This document shows positions 9,156-18,045 of a stretch of DNA of 64,000 nucleotides, piece by piece; the stretch's first letter is position 1, and each line of letters starts with the position of its first letter. The notes below the pieces were generated by a model. The model was not told the DNA's origin. It saw only the letters and a program-made list of their open reading frames with translations, and ran no database searches. Made by a program: the position numbers and the translations under genes. This stretch comes from Bacteroidales bacterium (lineage in GTDB: Bacteria > Bacteroidota > Bacteroidia > Bacteroidales > UBA932), in contig JAFXFS010000003.1 in assembly GCA_017513445.1 (NCBI GenBank), positions 45,841 through 109,840 on the forward strand. Reading direction: 5' to 3'.

Positions 9156-9754
9156 ATAGTTGTGAATTTTAATTGATCTTTGAATTGTTCTACTTGTGAT
9201 AATGGAACACTTGTGAGGATAGAGCAGGCCAAATCGAAATTCTGCTCGAGAATTGGCAGAGCCATCTCTTTGAAAACCTTCATTACATCATTCATCTGAA
9301 GATAATCAAACTCAACAGTATAGAACTCTTTGGCAACCTTCTCAATAATCTCTGCATTGGCAATTGCATCTGAAGTGGAGGTTTTGTAGGCCTTGATAAG
9401 ACCAGGGACTCCAAGCTTTATTCCACCAAAATATCTTACTACAACTACCAGAATATCGCTTAATTCATTAGAGAGAATCTGCCCAAGTATTGGTTTGCCG
9501 GCGGTAGATGATGGCTCTCCATCATCACACATTCTCCAAACATCTCCAAGGTAGCCAAGCCTGTAGGCATAGCAGTGATGTCTGGCATCAAAATACTCCT
9601 TTTTGAGGCCGGCAATAATCTCCTTAATCTCTTCAACTGTTTCTACGGGGTATGCAAAAGCCAAAAACTTACTCCCATTGTCTTTGTAAAGCCCTTTTGA
9701 GAGTTTTGAAATGCTTTTGTAGCGATCGATAATTGGTTTAGAATCTGTTCCCAT
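9140..9754 (-). CDS. YigZ/IMPACT (UPF0029) family protein
   Basis: 204 residues. The N-terminal half carries the IMPACT-family core (KFLAFAYPV, then [12 protein letters not shown] and [14 protein letters not shown]), and the C-terminal half matches the smaller ferredoxin-like extension seen in bacterial YigZ. The exact role is not settled; relatives bind nucleic acids or modulate translation stress responses. It is the first gene of an operon with pyrB and pyrI and overlaps pyrB by 16 nt. On the minus strand a near-consensus -7 box (TACTTTTA, 9764-9771) lies only about 10 nt before the ATG, so its mRNA leader may be very short. Confidence 0.88.
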   Translation of the reverse strand: MGTDSKPIIDRYKSISKLSKGLYKDNGSKFLAFAYPVETVEEIKEIIAGLKKEYFDARHHCYAYRLGYLGDVWRMCDDGEPSSTAGKPILGQILSNELSDILVVVVRYFGGIKLGVPGLIKAYKTSTSDAIANAEIIEKVAKEFYTVEFDYLQMNDVMKVFKEMALPILEQNFDLACSILTSVPLSQVEQFKDQLKFTTICQRV

Positions 9755-9760
9755 ATCGAA

Positions 9761-9791
9761 TTGTAAAAGTAGTTATTATTTAGTAAATTTG
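9761..9791 (+). promoter_or_regulatory. promoter of the acidic protein-miaA operon
   Basis: TTG at 9761-9763 and TAAATTTG at 9784-9791 are separated by 20 nt, which fits the Bacteroidetes -33/-7 pattern. The -7 box lies about 20 nt before the ATG at 9812. It overlaps the probable divergent promoter of the yigZ-pyrB-pyrI operon. Confidence 0.68.
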
Positions 9792-9811
9792 CAATAAATA
9801 AAGTATAAGAT

Positions 9812-10297
9812 ATGTTTACGCATAAGTATAAGGCCTCAATAGAGGGTAGTAAACTCTTTATGAGGGAATATGATGTATTGGGGGATATGAACCTCTTCAA
9901 ATTTCAAACATTCCTTGTTAATGATTTGGAATTTACACCTGGTATTATGGTCATTTTCAGAGGGATAAAGATTGATGGTAGCGTACAGGTATATGGATTA
10001 TTCGACTTTGGAAATGGTTCGATGGATAGTGTTACAATAGATTCTCTTCTTAATGATGACATTATCCAGTTGCAGTTTGTCTATAATCTGGACAATAATA
10101 AATATATCACTTTGGATTATATGGGACCAAGTGATTACTCTCCAAAGAGTTCATATCCGCAACTTGTTGCAGAGAAGGGGCCAAATCCAGATCAGTTTGC
10201 TAAAAAGTATGAAGATTTAGAGATTTTCTCTCAAAATAGTTCTGTATCTGAGGATGATGAAGAGTTTTTTGAAGAGGATTCTGATTTTGAAGATTAA
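9812..10297 (+). CDS. conserved acidic protein, possibly pRiA4b ORF-3-like
   Basis: 161 residues with no signal peptide or membrane helix. The fold region (about residues 1-130) has the alternating pattern and the QLQFVYNLDNNKYITLDY segment reminiscent of the plasmid pRiA4b ORF-3-like proteins that often precede miaA in Bacteroidales; this resemblance is from memory and is weak. The C-terminal 18 residues are extremely acidic (EDDEEFFEEDSDFED). It has its own promoter and lies 3 nt before miaA, so the two are cotranscribed. No function can be assigned. Confidence 0.72.
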   Translation: MFTHKYKASIEGSKLFMREYDVLGDMNLFKFQTFLVNDLEFTPGIMVIFRGIKIDGSVQVYGLFDFGNGSMDSVTIDSLLNDDIIQLQFVYNLDNNKYITLDYMGPSDYSPKSSYPQLVAEKGPNPDQFAKKYEDLEIFSQNSSVSEDDEEFFEEDSDFED

Positions 10298-10300
10298 GTA

Positions 10301-11158
10301 ATGGCCAAGAGACTGAATATAGTTTTGGGGCCGACTGCGGTAGGTAAGAGCGATTATGCAATAGAACTTGCAAAATCGCTCTCTTCTCCTGTTATCTCCT
10401 GTGATTCCAGACAAATATATAAGGAGATGAGTATAGGTACGGCTGTGCCATCAGCAAGTCAGCTTGCAGAGGTAAAACATTACTTTATTCACTCTCATAG
10501 TGTTGAAAATATCTATACTGCAGGGAAGTATGAGATAGAGGCCTTAGATTTGTTGGATGAACTTTTCAAGAAGTATGATGAGCTTGTAATGGTTGGAGGA
10601 TCAGGGCTTTATATTGATGCTCTCTGCAAAGGACTTGATGATTTCCCGGCTGCAGATATGGCTCTCAGGGAGCGTCTGATGAGAAGATTTGATGAGGAGG
10701 GGTTAGAGTCGTTGCAACGAGAACTCCGAGAGATTGATCCAGAGAGCTATGAGACCATTGAAATTGATAACAAACAACGAGTTATCAGGGCAATTGAAGT
10801 TACACTTGCAACAGGAAAGAAATTCTCATCCTATAAGACTAATCCTGATAAAAAGCGTCCATTTGAGATTAATAAAATAGGTCTTACGCGAGATAGAGAG
10901 TTGTTATATGATCGAATTAATCGTCGAGTCGATATAATGATGGAACAAGGCCTACTTCAGGAGGTCATCTCTCTTGAAAAATATCGAAAGATGCCGGCTC
11001 TTAATACAGTTGGTTATAAAGAGATTTTCGAATATCTGGATGGCAATATCACTCTGGAGAAGGCCGTAGAACTTATAAAAAGAAACACCCGCCACTATGC
11101 CAAGCGTCAGATGACATATTGGGGGCGTGATAATGATATAGTTTGGAAACAAATATAA
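10301..11158 (+). CDS. miaA: tRNA dimethylallyltransferase
   Basis: 285 residues, slightly short for the family. MiaA transfers a dimethylallyl group to N6 of A37 in tRNAs that read codons starting with U. The P-loop GPTAVGKS is at residues 8-15, followed by SCDSRQIYKEM with the catalytic Asp and by GGSGLYIDA. The tRNA-contact regions around NKQRVIRAIEV and YAKRQMTYW are present. It follows an acidic protein gene by 3 nt and ends 15 nt before the convergent recQ stop; I see no obvious terminator between them. Confidence 0.95.
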   Translation: MAKRLNIVLGPTAVGKSDYAIELAKSLSSPVISCDSRQIYKEMSIGTAVPSASQLAEVKHYFIHSHSVENIYTAGKYEIEALDLLDELFKKYDELVMVGGSGLYIDALCKGLDDFPAADMALRERLMRRFDEEGLESLQRELREIDPESYETIEIDNKQRVIRAIEVTLATGKKFSSYKTNPDKKRPFEINKIGLTRDRELLYDRINRRVDIMMEQGLLQEVISLEKYRKMPALNTVGYKEIFEYLDGNITLEKAVELIKRNTRHYAKRQMTYWGRDNDIVWKQI

Positions 11159-11173
11159 ATCTTTGACAATCAG

Positions 11174-13378
11174 TTAGTTGCCAAGCTCAGACATAAATTT
11201 GATTCTAACCAAACGAATCTCCTCTTCTGAATAGTCGCTACCAAGCTCATTCATCGCATCTTTTAATGAGTCAGATCCAGCCTCCTCTTTGAAGTATAGG
11301 TAAATATCATCAATTACTTCGTCATCCATAACCTGTCTGATATGGTAATTGATATTCAATTTTGTTCCTGAGCCGACGATTGATTCAACTTCAGTCAAGA
11401 GTTCATCCATTGTCATATCTTTCGATGAGAGAATATCCTCCCAAGGAATCTTTCTGTCGATATTCTGAATTATATATACCTTGTTTGCCGAACGATTAAC
11501 CACACTTTTAATTACCATATCAGTAGGTCTATCGATCTCATTCTCTTCAACATATTTACTGATAAGTTTTATAAATGGCTCTCCAAACTTCTTTGCTTTG
11601 CCCTCTCCGACCCCTTGGCAATTCTTTAGTTCCTCAATTGTAATAGGATATTGAATTGACATATCTTCAAGCGATGGATCTCCGAAAACAACCCAAGTAG
11701 GCAGCCCTCTCTGTTTGGCAACTTTGTTTCTTTCGCTCTTGAGCATAGCCATCAAAACAGGATCACCACCTTCTGAAGATCCACTCTTTGCCCCAATGTT
11801 GGTAATATCCTCATCATCGTCGTTGTATTCAGCAAATTCGCGATCCTCTGTAAGCATTAGCGGTGTTGGATTTTCGTAGAACTTTTTGCCCTCAGGGGTG
11901 ACAAATAAAAGACCATATTTTTCAATATCTTTATCTATAAGGTGAAGAACAAGACCCTGTCTGATAATCGCTAACCAGAATTTAACACCTTTATCTTTAC
12001 CTATACCATACATTGGGTGAATATGGTGATTGTAAGATTTTATAGTTGAGTTAGAGACTCCTGCAAGAATGTTTGCAAGATGTTCTGCTTTAAACTGCTC
12101 TTTCATAGAGAGAATCAACTCAATGATAAGTGCCATATCCTCTTTGCCATCAAATCTCTTTTTAGGATGCAGACAATTGTCGCAATTGCCACAATTTTCA
12201 TCTGGAAAATCCTCTCCAAAATAGTTAAGAAGAATCTTTCTTCTGCATTGATTGGACTCAGAATATGCAACAGTTTCAAGTAGAAGCTGTTTGCCGATTT
12301 CCTGCTCAGATATCGGTTTGCCTTGCATAAACTTCTCAAGTTTAAGGATATCCTTATAACTATAAAATGCTATACATTGCCCTTCGCGACCATCGCGGCC
12401 AGCTCTACCTGTCTCCTGATAATATCCCTCCAAAGATTTAGGGATATCATAGTGAATAACAAATCTTACATCTGGCTTGTCAATTCCCATACCGAAGGCG
12501 ATTGTGGCAACAATAACCTCAACCTCCTCCATCAAGAACATATCCTGATTTTTAGATCGTGTCGTAGAATCAAGTCCGGCGTGATATGGAAGAGCTTTAA
12601 TTCCATTTACACAAAGGAATTCAGCTAACTCTTCTACCTTCTTGCGGCTCAGACAATATATAATACCACTCTTGCCTTTATTCTGTTTGATAAATTTTAT
12701 AATCTCTTTTTGAGGATTGGATTTCTCTCTTATTTCATAATAGAGATTCTTTCTGTTAAATGATGATTTGAAGACTTTGGCATCTAACATCCCCAGATTC
12801 TTCTGAATGTCGCTTTGTACCTTAGGAGTAGCTGTCGCAGTAAGAGCTATTATAGGTGCCTCGCCAATATCACTTACAATATCTTGAATACGTCTGTATT
12901 CAGGACGGAAGTCGTGTCCCCACTCCGATATACAGTGTGCCTCATCAATTGCATAGAAAGAGATCTTTATCTGCTTAAGCAGGGCGATATTCTCCTCTTT
13001 GGTCAAAGATTCAGGAGCCATATAGAGGAGTTTAGTTTTTCCACTTAATAAATCGGTACGAACCTCATTGATTTGTGCTTTATTAAGAGATGAGTTAAGA
13101 AAGTGAGCAATACCCTCTTGATTATTAATAAATCCTCTGATTGCATCTACCTGATTTTTCATTAGTGCAATCAGTGGAGAGATTACAATGGCAGTACCTG
13201 GCAACAAAAGTGCAGGTAATTGATAGCATAGAGATTTTCCCCCTCCCGTTGGCATTAAAACAAACGAATCATTTCCTTCAATAAGATTCAAGATTATTGC
13301 CTCTTGATTTCCTTTAAAAGAGTCAAATCCGAAATAACTCTTTAATGCCTTATGTAAATCAACAGATGTTATTCCCAT
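11174..13378 (-). CDS. recQ: ATP-dependent DNA helicase RecQ
   Basis: 734 residues. Domain order: superfamily 2 helicase (Walker A MPTGGGKSLCYQLP near residue 42, DEAH box IDEAHCISEWGHD), the second helicase domain with GMGIDKPDVRFVIH and QETGRAGRDG, the RecQ C-terminal zinc domain with four Cys (CRRKILLNYFGE then CGNCDNC), an HRDC domain near residues 545-625, and a C-terminal extension of about 100 residues common in Bacteroidetes RecQ. It unwinds recombination and replication intermediates. It is a single gene, convergent with miaA and divergent from nhaA. Confidence 0.95.
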   Translation of the reverse strand: MGITSVDLHKALKSYFGFDSFKGNQEAIILNLIEGNDSFVLMPTGGGKSLCYQLPALLLPGTAIVISPLIALMKNQVDAIRGFINNQEGIAHFLNSSLNKAQINEVRTDLLSGKTKLLYMAPESLTKEENIALLKQIKISFYAIDEAHCISEWGHDFRPEYRRIQDIVSDIGEAPIIALTATATPKVQSDIQKNLGMLDAKVFKSSFNRKNLYYEIREKSNPQKEIIKFIKQNKGKSGIIYCLSRKKVEELAEFLCVNGIKALPYHAGLDSTTRSKNQDMFLMEEVEVIVATIAFGMGIDKPDVRFVIHYDIPKSLEGYYQETGRAGRDGREGQCIAFYSYKDILKLEKFMQGKPISEQEIGKQLLLETVAYSESNQCRRKILLNYFGEDFPDENCGNCDNCLHPKKRFDGKEDMALIIELILSMKEQFKAEHLANILAGVSNSTIKSYNHHIHPMYGIGKDKGVKFWLAIIRQGLVLHLIDKDIEKYGLLFVTPEGKKFYENPTPLMLTEDREFAEYNDDDEDITNIGAKSGSSEGGDPVLMAMLKSERNKVAKQRGLPTWVVFGDPSLEDMSIQYPITIEELKNCQGVGEGKAKKFGEPFIKLISKYVEENEIDRPTDMVIKSVVNRSANKVYIIQNIDRKIPWEDILSSKDMTMDELLTEVESIVGSGTKLNINYHIRQVMDDEVIDDIYLYFKEEAGSDSLKDAMNELGSDYSEEEIRLVRIKFMSELGN

Positions 13379-13556
13379 ACTAATAAAATTACTTTTATGG
13401 CATCTAATTTATCAATAAAAATTGTTTTAAAAAAATTATTGCCCCAAAAACATTCAAATAATTTCAAAAAATGAGCAATAACTCCAACGTTGAGATAATT
13501 AAATGGTAATTTGATTTGCATTTAATTTAGAAGTATTAGATTGTTAAGATAATTAT
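13379..13556. other. AT-rich intergenic region between divergent recQ and nhaA
   Basis: This stretch before the nhaA promoter is very AT-rich, with several A and T runs. I see no open reading frame, tRNA or convincing riboswitch. It must contain the recQ promoter, but no clean TAnnTTTG box could be placed on the minus strand. Confidence 0.5.
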
Positions 13557-13564
13557 TATCTTTG
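13557..13564 (+). promoter_or_regulatory. Bacteroidetes-type -7 box for nhaA
   Basis: TATCTTTG followed by C is an exact TAnnTTTG match 22 nt upstream of the nhaA ATG. A TTG lies at 13541-13543, but the 13-nt spacing is shorter than usual, so the -33 element is unclear. Confidence 0.65.
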
Positions 13565-13585
13565 CGGTTTCAATATTAAAATTTT

Positions 13586-14941
13586 ATGCAGACAATAACA
13601 CAAAATAGAACAACAGAGGCAAAAAAGGCCTTTATGAAGTTCTTACACAGTGAATCAACGGGAGGAATTATCCTTCTAATTTGTGCAGTTATAGCCTTGC
13701 TCTTTGCAAACATTCCTGCTCTTGTTCCTTTTACATCAATTTGGGATTATAATTGTGGAATTGAGTTTGGAAACTTCTCATTAAAGATGCCACTTCGTCT
13801 ATGGATAAATGATGGTTTGATGGCAATCTTCTTCTTTGTTGTTGGTTTGGAAATTAAGCGTGAGATGCTTGTTGGTGGTCTCTCTTCAGCTAAAAAGGCC
13901 GCATTGCCCGTATTTGCAGCCCTTGGTGGAATGATTTTCCCAGCTATTATCTATGCAATTTTCAATCACGACAACCCTGATACCTCTCACGGTTGGGGAA
14001 TCCCTATGGCTACTGATATTGCTTTTGCAATTGGAGTAATCTCTCTTCTTGGCAAAAGAATTCCGATTGGAATTAAAGCCCTAATTACAGCTTTGGCAGT
14101 AGCTGATGACCTTGGAGCAATTATTGTCTTGGCAATATTCTATCCAACTCACGCACTTCATTTGTCTTTCTTGCTATACGCAGCGATAGTGGTTGCTATT
14201 ATATTGATTTTGAGAAAGTTGGGTGTTTATAATAAGTATTTATATGTTATTGCAGGTATATTCCTTTGGTATTTTATTTTCCAATCAGGTGTTCACGCCA
14301 CAATTGCCGGTGTTATACTTGCTATAACTGTTCCTTCAAGACCAAAGATTGACGAAGATACATATATCACAAAATTCTCTGGAATGTTGGAGAGATTCAA
14401 AACTACAGTTAAGAGAGATGAATCTCCATTAGCCAATTCAGAAGGTGTATTTATCATTCACGAAATGCATAAAGAGGTTGAGAAGGTAGATCCACTTATG
14501 CACCGTTTTGAAAGCAAGTTGCATCCATTCTCAACATTCTTGATTATGCCTCTATTTGCTTTGGCAAATGCTGGTGTGGCTTTCAGTGGAATGGATTTTT
14601 CAGAGGGAGTTCCATCATTGACATTAGGTATCTTCTTTGGACTTGTAATTGGCAAACAACTTGGTATATTTATTCTAAGCTTCTTGTCAACAAAACTAAA
14701 AATTGCAGAGTTACCTTCAGGAACTAGTTGGCCACAGATTTTTGCAATGGGAATGTTGGCAGGTATTGGATTCACAATGTCAATATTTATCAATGGTTTG
14801 GCATTCCACGATCCAATTTTTGCAGACGAAGGTAAGATGACAATCCTAATTTCTTCATTTACAGCTGCAATTCTAGGATCTTTGGCACTCTATTTTACAA
14901 CAAGAAAAAACAAAATAAATAATCACAATTATGAGAATTAA
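13586..14941 (+). CDS. nhaA: Na+/H+ antiporter NhaA
   Basis: 451 residues with 11-12 hydrophobic helices. NhaA exchanges cytoplasmic sodium for external protons at the inner membrane and controls sodium and pH homeostasis. The ion-binding pair of aspartates is in AVADDLGAIIV, and the N-terminal FFFVVGLEIKREM and GWGIPMATDIAFA segments are intact. It is longer than E. coli NhaA because of a hydrophilic insertion near residues 250-315, between the helix containing HATIAGVILA and the C-terminal helices. The downstream FKBP lipoprotein gene overlaps its end by 11 nt, so the two are translationally coupled. Confidence 0.95.
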   Translation: MQTITQNRTTEAKKAFMKFLHSESTGGIILLICAVIALLFANIPALVPFTSIWDYNCGIEFGNFSLKMPLRLWINDGLMAIFFFVVGLEIKREMLVGGLSSAKKAALPVFAALGGMIFPAIIYAIFNHDNPDTSHGWGIPMATDIAFAIGVISLLGKRIPIGIKALITALAVADDLGAIIVLAIFYPTHALHLSFLLYAAIVVAIILILRKLGVYNKYLYVIAGIFLWYFIFQSGVHATIAGVILAITVPSRPKIDEDTYITKFSGMLERFKTTVKRDESPLANSEGVFIIHEMHKEVEKVDPLMHRFESKLHPFSTFLIMPLFALANAGVAFSGMDFSEGVPSLTLGIFFGLVIGKQLGIFILSFLSTKLKIAELPSGTSWPQIFAMGMLAGIGFTMSIFINGLAFHDPIFADEGKMTILISSFTAAILGSLALYFTTRKNKINNHNYEN

Positions 14942-15653
14942 AAATTTACTTATCGGCGGTGTAGTTGCTACATTGCTACTTTCATCTTGCCAAGCAGAAT
15001 TTGGTAAAGGTATTAAAGTTGAAGATAACTCTCCTGTAACTATGCCTAAGGAGAAGGTTGATTCATTGAGTGAAGCATTGGGAACATACTTCGCAGTTAT
15101 GATTAATAGTGATAACTTCGGCAACTTGAATTGGAATAAATTCCTTACAAGTTTTGAGACTGCAATCGAAAACAATGCAAACCAAAAAGAGATGACTTAT
15201 GCTGTTCAAACTATTCAACATTTCTTAATGGAAAAGAATAACCTTCTTGGTGAACACAACAAAGCTGAAGGTCAATCATTCCTAGAACAAAACAAAACTG
15301 TTGAGGGCGTTCAAACAACTGAATCAGGTCTTCAATATCAAATCGTTCAAGAGGGAACAGGTGACTATCCAACAGAAGAGGATACAGTTATCTGCCATTA
15401 CATTGGTACAACCCTTAATGGATACACATTTGATTCATCTTATGACAGAGGCGAACCAGCTGAATTCCCATTGTCTCAAGTTATCAAAGGTTGGACAGAA
15501 GGTATTCAAAAAATCAATGAAGGTGGTAAAATCACCCTTTGGATTCCATCTGAGTTAGCTTATGGCACAAGAGCTATTAGCAAAGAGGTTGGTCCTAACT
15601 CAACTTTGAAATTTGAAGTTGAACTTATCGAAATCAAAGCTGAAGAGGAGTAA
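14931..15653 (+). CDS. FKBP-type peptidyl-prolyl isomerase lipoprotein
   Basis: 240 residues. The N-terminus is a lipoprotein signal ending in LLSSC, so the protein should be membrane-anchored on the periplasmic side. Residues of about 40-110 form a helical region like the FkpA-type dimerisation segment, and the C-terminal 110 residues are an FKBP domain with GLQYQIVQEGTG, HYIGTTLNGYTFDSSY, VIKGWTEGIQ and IPSELAYG. It catalyses proline isomerisation during folding of exported proteins. The start overlaps nhaA by 11 nt; whether the pairing is functional is unknown. A strong terminator follows. Confidence 0.92.
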   Translation: MRIKNLLIGGVVATLLLSSCQAEFGKGIKVEDNSPVTMPKEKVDSLSEALGTYFAVMINSDNFGNLNWNKFLTSFETAIENNANQKEMTYAVQTIQHFLMEKNNLLGEHNKAEGQSFLEQNKTVEGVQTTESGLQYQIVQEGTGDYPTEEDTVICHYIGTTLNGYTFDSSYDRGEPAEFPLSQVIKGWTEGIQKINEGGKITLWIPSELAYGTRAISKEVGPNSTLKFEVELIEIKAEEE

Positions 15654-15679
15654 TAATCTAAAGCTTCAATCATAAAAAT

Positions 15680-15722
15680 AGAGCCGCTCTTGCATTATTG
15701 CAGGGCGGCTCTACTCTTTTTT
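15680..15722. terminator. intrinsic terminator after the nhaA-FKBP operon
   Basis: GC-rich inverted repeat AGAGCCGC (15680-15687) with GCGGCTCT (15705-15712), followed by a T run. It lies between convergent genes. An A-rich flank at 15674-15679 means it could also serve the minus-strand metallopeptidase gene. Confidence 0.88.
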
Positions 15723-15728
15723 ATACTA

Positions 15729-16577
15729 TTATAATGAGTTATATTTAGGTGAGAATGTATCACCTTTAGTTATATCTCCTGTTGAATAACCTCTCTTTAA
15801 CCAGCGGGCGCGTTGTGCAGATGTGCCGTGGTTGAATGTCTCCGGTACTGCATAGCCACGAGATGCCTTTTGTAGATAGTCATCACCAATTCTTGCGGCA
15901 ATAGCTAGTCCCTCCTCGATATCTCCCTCCTCTAAAGAGTTATACATTGCGTCGTCGTGATATGCCCATAGACCCGCGTAAAAATCTGCCTGAAGTTCTA
16001 ATCTTACACTAATTTGGTTTGCTTCAGTCTGGCTCACCTGTCTCATAATCTGGTTTGCCTGAGTAAGAGTTCCTAGAAGGTTTTGAACGTGGTGTCCAAC
16101 TTCGTGTGCAATTACATAGGCATAAGCGAAATCACCGGCAGTTCCGAACTCTCTTTGCATATTTGAGAAGAATGATAGGTCTATATAAACTGACTTGTCT
16201 GCTGAGCAGTAGAATGGTCCGCTTGAAGCAGATGCGCCGCCACAAGCTGATTGAACAGAGTTTGTAAATAGTACCAATGTAGGTGGTTCATAAGTCAATC
16301 CCAATTTTTGAAATTGAGCACTCCAAACATCTTCAGTCCCAGCCAAGACTTGTTTAGCAAACTTGGCCAACGCCTCCTCCTGGGCTGTCGGTACATATTT
16401 ACTCTCGGTATCATAATTCAAGCCACCGGCTTGCTGAATGGCATCAACAGGATCTCCGCCTAAAATCCAGGCCAAAAGACCCACTACGATAACGCCACCT
16501 ATTCCCAGACCGACACCTTTACCCTTTCCGCGAATATCTCTGACGTTTCTACTTTCTCTTCTTCCGTTTAATCTCAT
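15729..16577 (-). CDS. YpfJ-type neutral zinc metallopeptidase
   Basis: 282 residues. The short basic N-terminus (about residues 1-22) is followed by one Gly/Val-rich membrane helix at about 23-42, so the catalytic domain is probably outside the inner membrane. The zinc motif HEVGHHVQ is intact, and the family features CGGASASSGPFYC and ELQADFYAGLWAY, with the third zinc ligand, are present. The physiological substrate is not known. It lies 39 nt downstream of the glutamine-synthetase-like gene and could be the last member of that operon. A strong terminator follows its end. Confidence 0.92.
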   Translation of the reverse strand: MRLNGRRESRNVRDIRGKGKGVGLGIGGVIVVGLLAWILGGDPVDAIQQAGGLNYDTESKYVPTAQEEALAKFAKQVLAGTEDVWSAQFQKLGLTYEPPTLVLFTNSVQSACGGASASSGPFYCSADKSVYIDLSFFSNMQREFGTAGDFAYAYVIAHEVGHHVQNLLGTLTQANQIMRQVSQTEANQISVRLELQADFYAGLWAYHDDAMYNSLEEGDIEEGLAIAARIGDDYLQKASRGYAVPETFNHGTSAQRARWLKRGYSTGDITKGDTFSPKYNSL

Positions 16578-16616
16578 TATAGTAAAGTTTATATTTGTAA
16601 ATAATTGATTATCAGG

Positions 16617-18038
16617 CTAGTAGCTTGATAGTTTTTTGATGGTGGCATCAATTAACTCTTTAGGGAATACCCCTTTTGCTTCGTAATATCCACGAGCTGC
16701 ATCTAATGCTTTTGCACTTTCAGCACAATTTGTAGGCAATTGCTCAAGAGAGTTAAGAAGATCTTCATTCTCCTTGTTGTGTATATTTACATTGACATAG
16801 CATTTCTCGGCAACCAATAGCGGATCTTCCATCTCAAAGCCAATTCGTGCAGCTGTTACCAGAGCGGCAAGTGTCAGATAAATATCTGCTGTTCCATCTG
16901 CAGAACGAAGTTCAACAGTTTGCTTATCTGGCATTTCAAACTTATTGTCTGCCTCAATTGGATTTGCAATTGCAAGCATATTTGTATTACCGGTCCAACC
17001 AAGTGGAACTCTTACCAGAACAGAGCGATTTCTGTCACCCCAGCAGATTGTAGTTGGTGCCTCCTGATGAGGAACTAATCTGAAGTATGAATTTGGTTCG
17101 CAATTGCCAAATGCTGTTAGCGATGCAGCACATTTCATATAACCGGCTATTGCACAACGAGCTTCATTGGATAGAACACCATCTTTAATCATTATGGATT
17201 CATCTCCCTTTAGGAGTTTTGTGTGAAAATGTAGTCCACTTCCAGCTTTTCCCTCAGCAATTTTTGGTTCAAAAGAGAGGTCTAACCCATATCTATGTGC
17301 TAACGTTCTAAGTATCCATTGAGCAATCACAAGTTGGTCAGCAGCTTCAACAACTGATGTGGTCAAGAACTCAATCTCATTTTGCTCATAAATTTTATTA
17401 TCAATTGTAAAGTTGCCAACCTCAGAGTGAGCATATTTAATCTCTCCACCTGCCTGAGCAATAAGGTACATTGCTTCAGTTCTGAAAAATTCAAATTTTG
17501 AGTAAGGTGTTGATTCGTGATAGCCCTTCTGGTCAGGTGTGTTGAATAACTCCTCTCTATCTCCAATTACATAGAATTCTAACTCTCCCATAGCGTGGAA
17601 ATCAAGACCTGTTTGTAGCTTGAACTCCTTATGGGCTTTCCTCAAGATATATTCTGGAGAGCTCTCAAGCGGATGGCCATCCTTTGTGAAGAAAGAGCAA
17701 AGAATTCCCAAAGTTGGTATCTCTGCGAATGGATCAAGGTATGCAGTTGAAAAGCGGGGAACAACATATAAGTCGCTCGAATCAGCTGCGATGTAAGGGA
17801 ATAGACTGGATCCATCAACTCTCTCTCCATAAGTCAATATCGTATCAAGATAGTCAAGGTTTGTCACTGGAAAGTTCAGTGTTTTAAGTCTGTGATCGTT
17901 AGCAACATACCTGAAGTTTATAATTTTAATTTCGTTATCTAAAACATAATCAATGATATCCTTTTTTGTGAAATCCTTCGGATATTTTCCTATCGCCTTG
18001 ACTAAAGGGTTTATACTATTTTTTAACTTTTTATCCAT
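16617..18038 (-). CDS. glutamine synthetase family ligase, divergent
   Basis: 473 residues with both the N-terminal beta-Grasp and C-terminal catalytic domains of the glutamine synthetase family. Conserved: DGSS at 75-78 (ammonium-site Asp), GELEFY at 151-156 with metal-binding Glu, GSGLHFH at 267-273, NSYFRLVP at 316-323, and NRSVLVRVP at 337-345. The usual C-terminal NPY segment is replaced by ADGTADIYLTL, so the adenylylation tyrosine context of classical GSI is not conserved. It could be true glutamine synthetase or a related gamma-glutamyl ligase for another amine. It is 7 nt downstream of an unrecognised membrane protein and probably in its operon. Confidence 0.85.
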   Translation of the reverse strand: MDKKLKNSINPLVKAIGKYPKDFTKKDIIDYVLDNEIKIINFRYVANDHRLKTLNFPVTNLDYLDTILTYGERVDGSSLFPYIAADSSDLYVVPRFSTAYLDPFAEIPTLGILCSFFTKDGHPLESSPEYILRKAHKEFKLQTGLDFHAMGELEFYVIGDREELFNTPDQKGYHESTPYSKFEFFRTEAMYLIAQAGGEIKYAHSEVGNFTIDNKIYEQNEIEFLTTSVVEAADQLVIAQWILRTLAHRYGLDLSFEPKIAEGKAGSGLHFHTKLLKGDESIMIKDGVLSNEARCAIAGYMKCAASLTAFGNCEPNSYFRLVPHQEAPTTICWGDRNRSVLVRVPLGWTGNTNMLAIANPIEADNKFEMPDKQTVELRSADGTADIYLTLAALVTAARIGFEMEDPLLVAEKCYVNVNIHNKENEDLLNSLEQLPTNCAESAKALDAARGYYEAKGVFPKELIDATIKKLSSY

Positions 18039-18045
18039 TTTGCCA

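Noticed and set aside
13379..13585. Possible riboswitch or small RNA between recQ and nhaA
   Set aside because: Only AT-rich sequence with A and T runs was seen; no stable GC-containing hairpin or known aptamer pattern could be recognised.
14458..14793. 111-codon minus-strand open frame inside nhaA
   Set aside because: Antisense shadow of a conserved transporter gene with no motif or regulatory signal.
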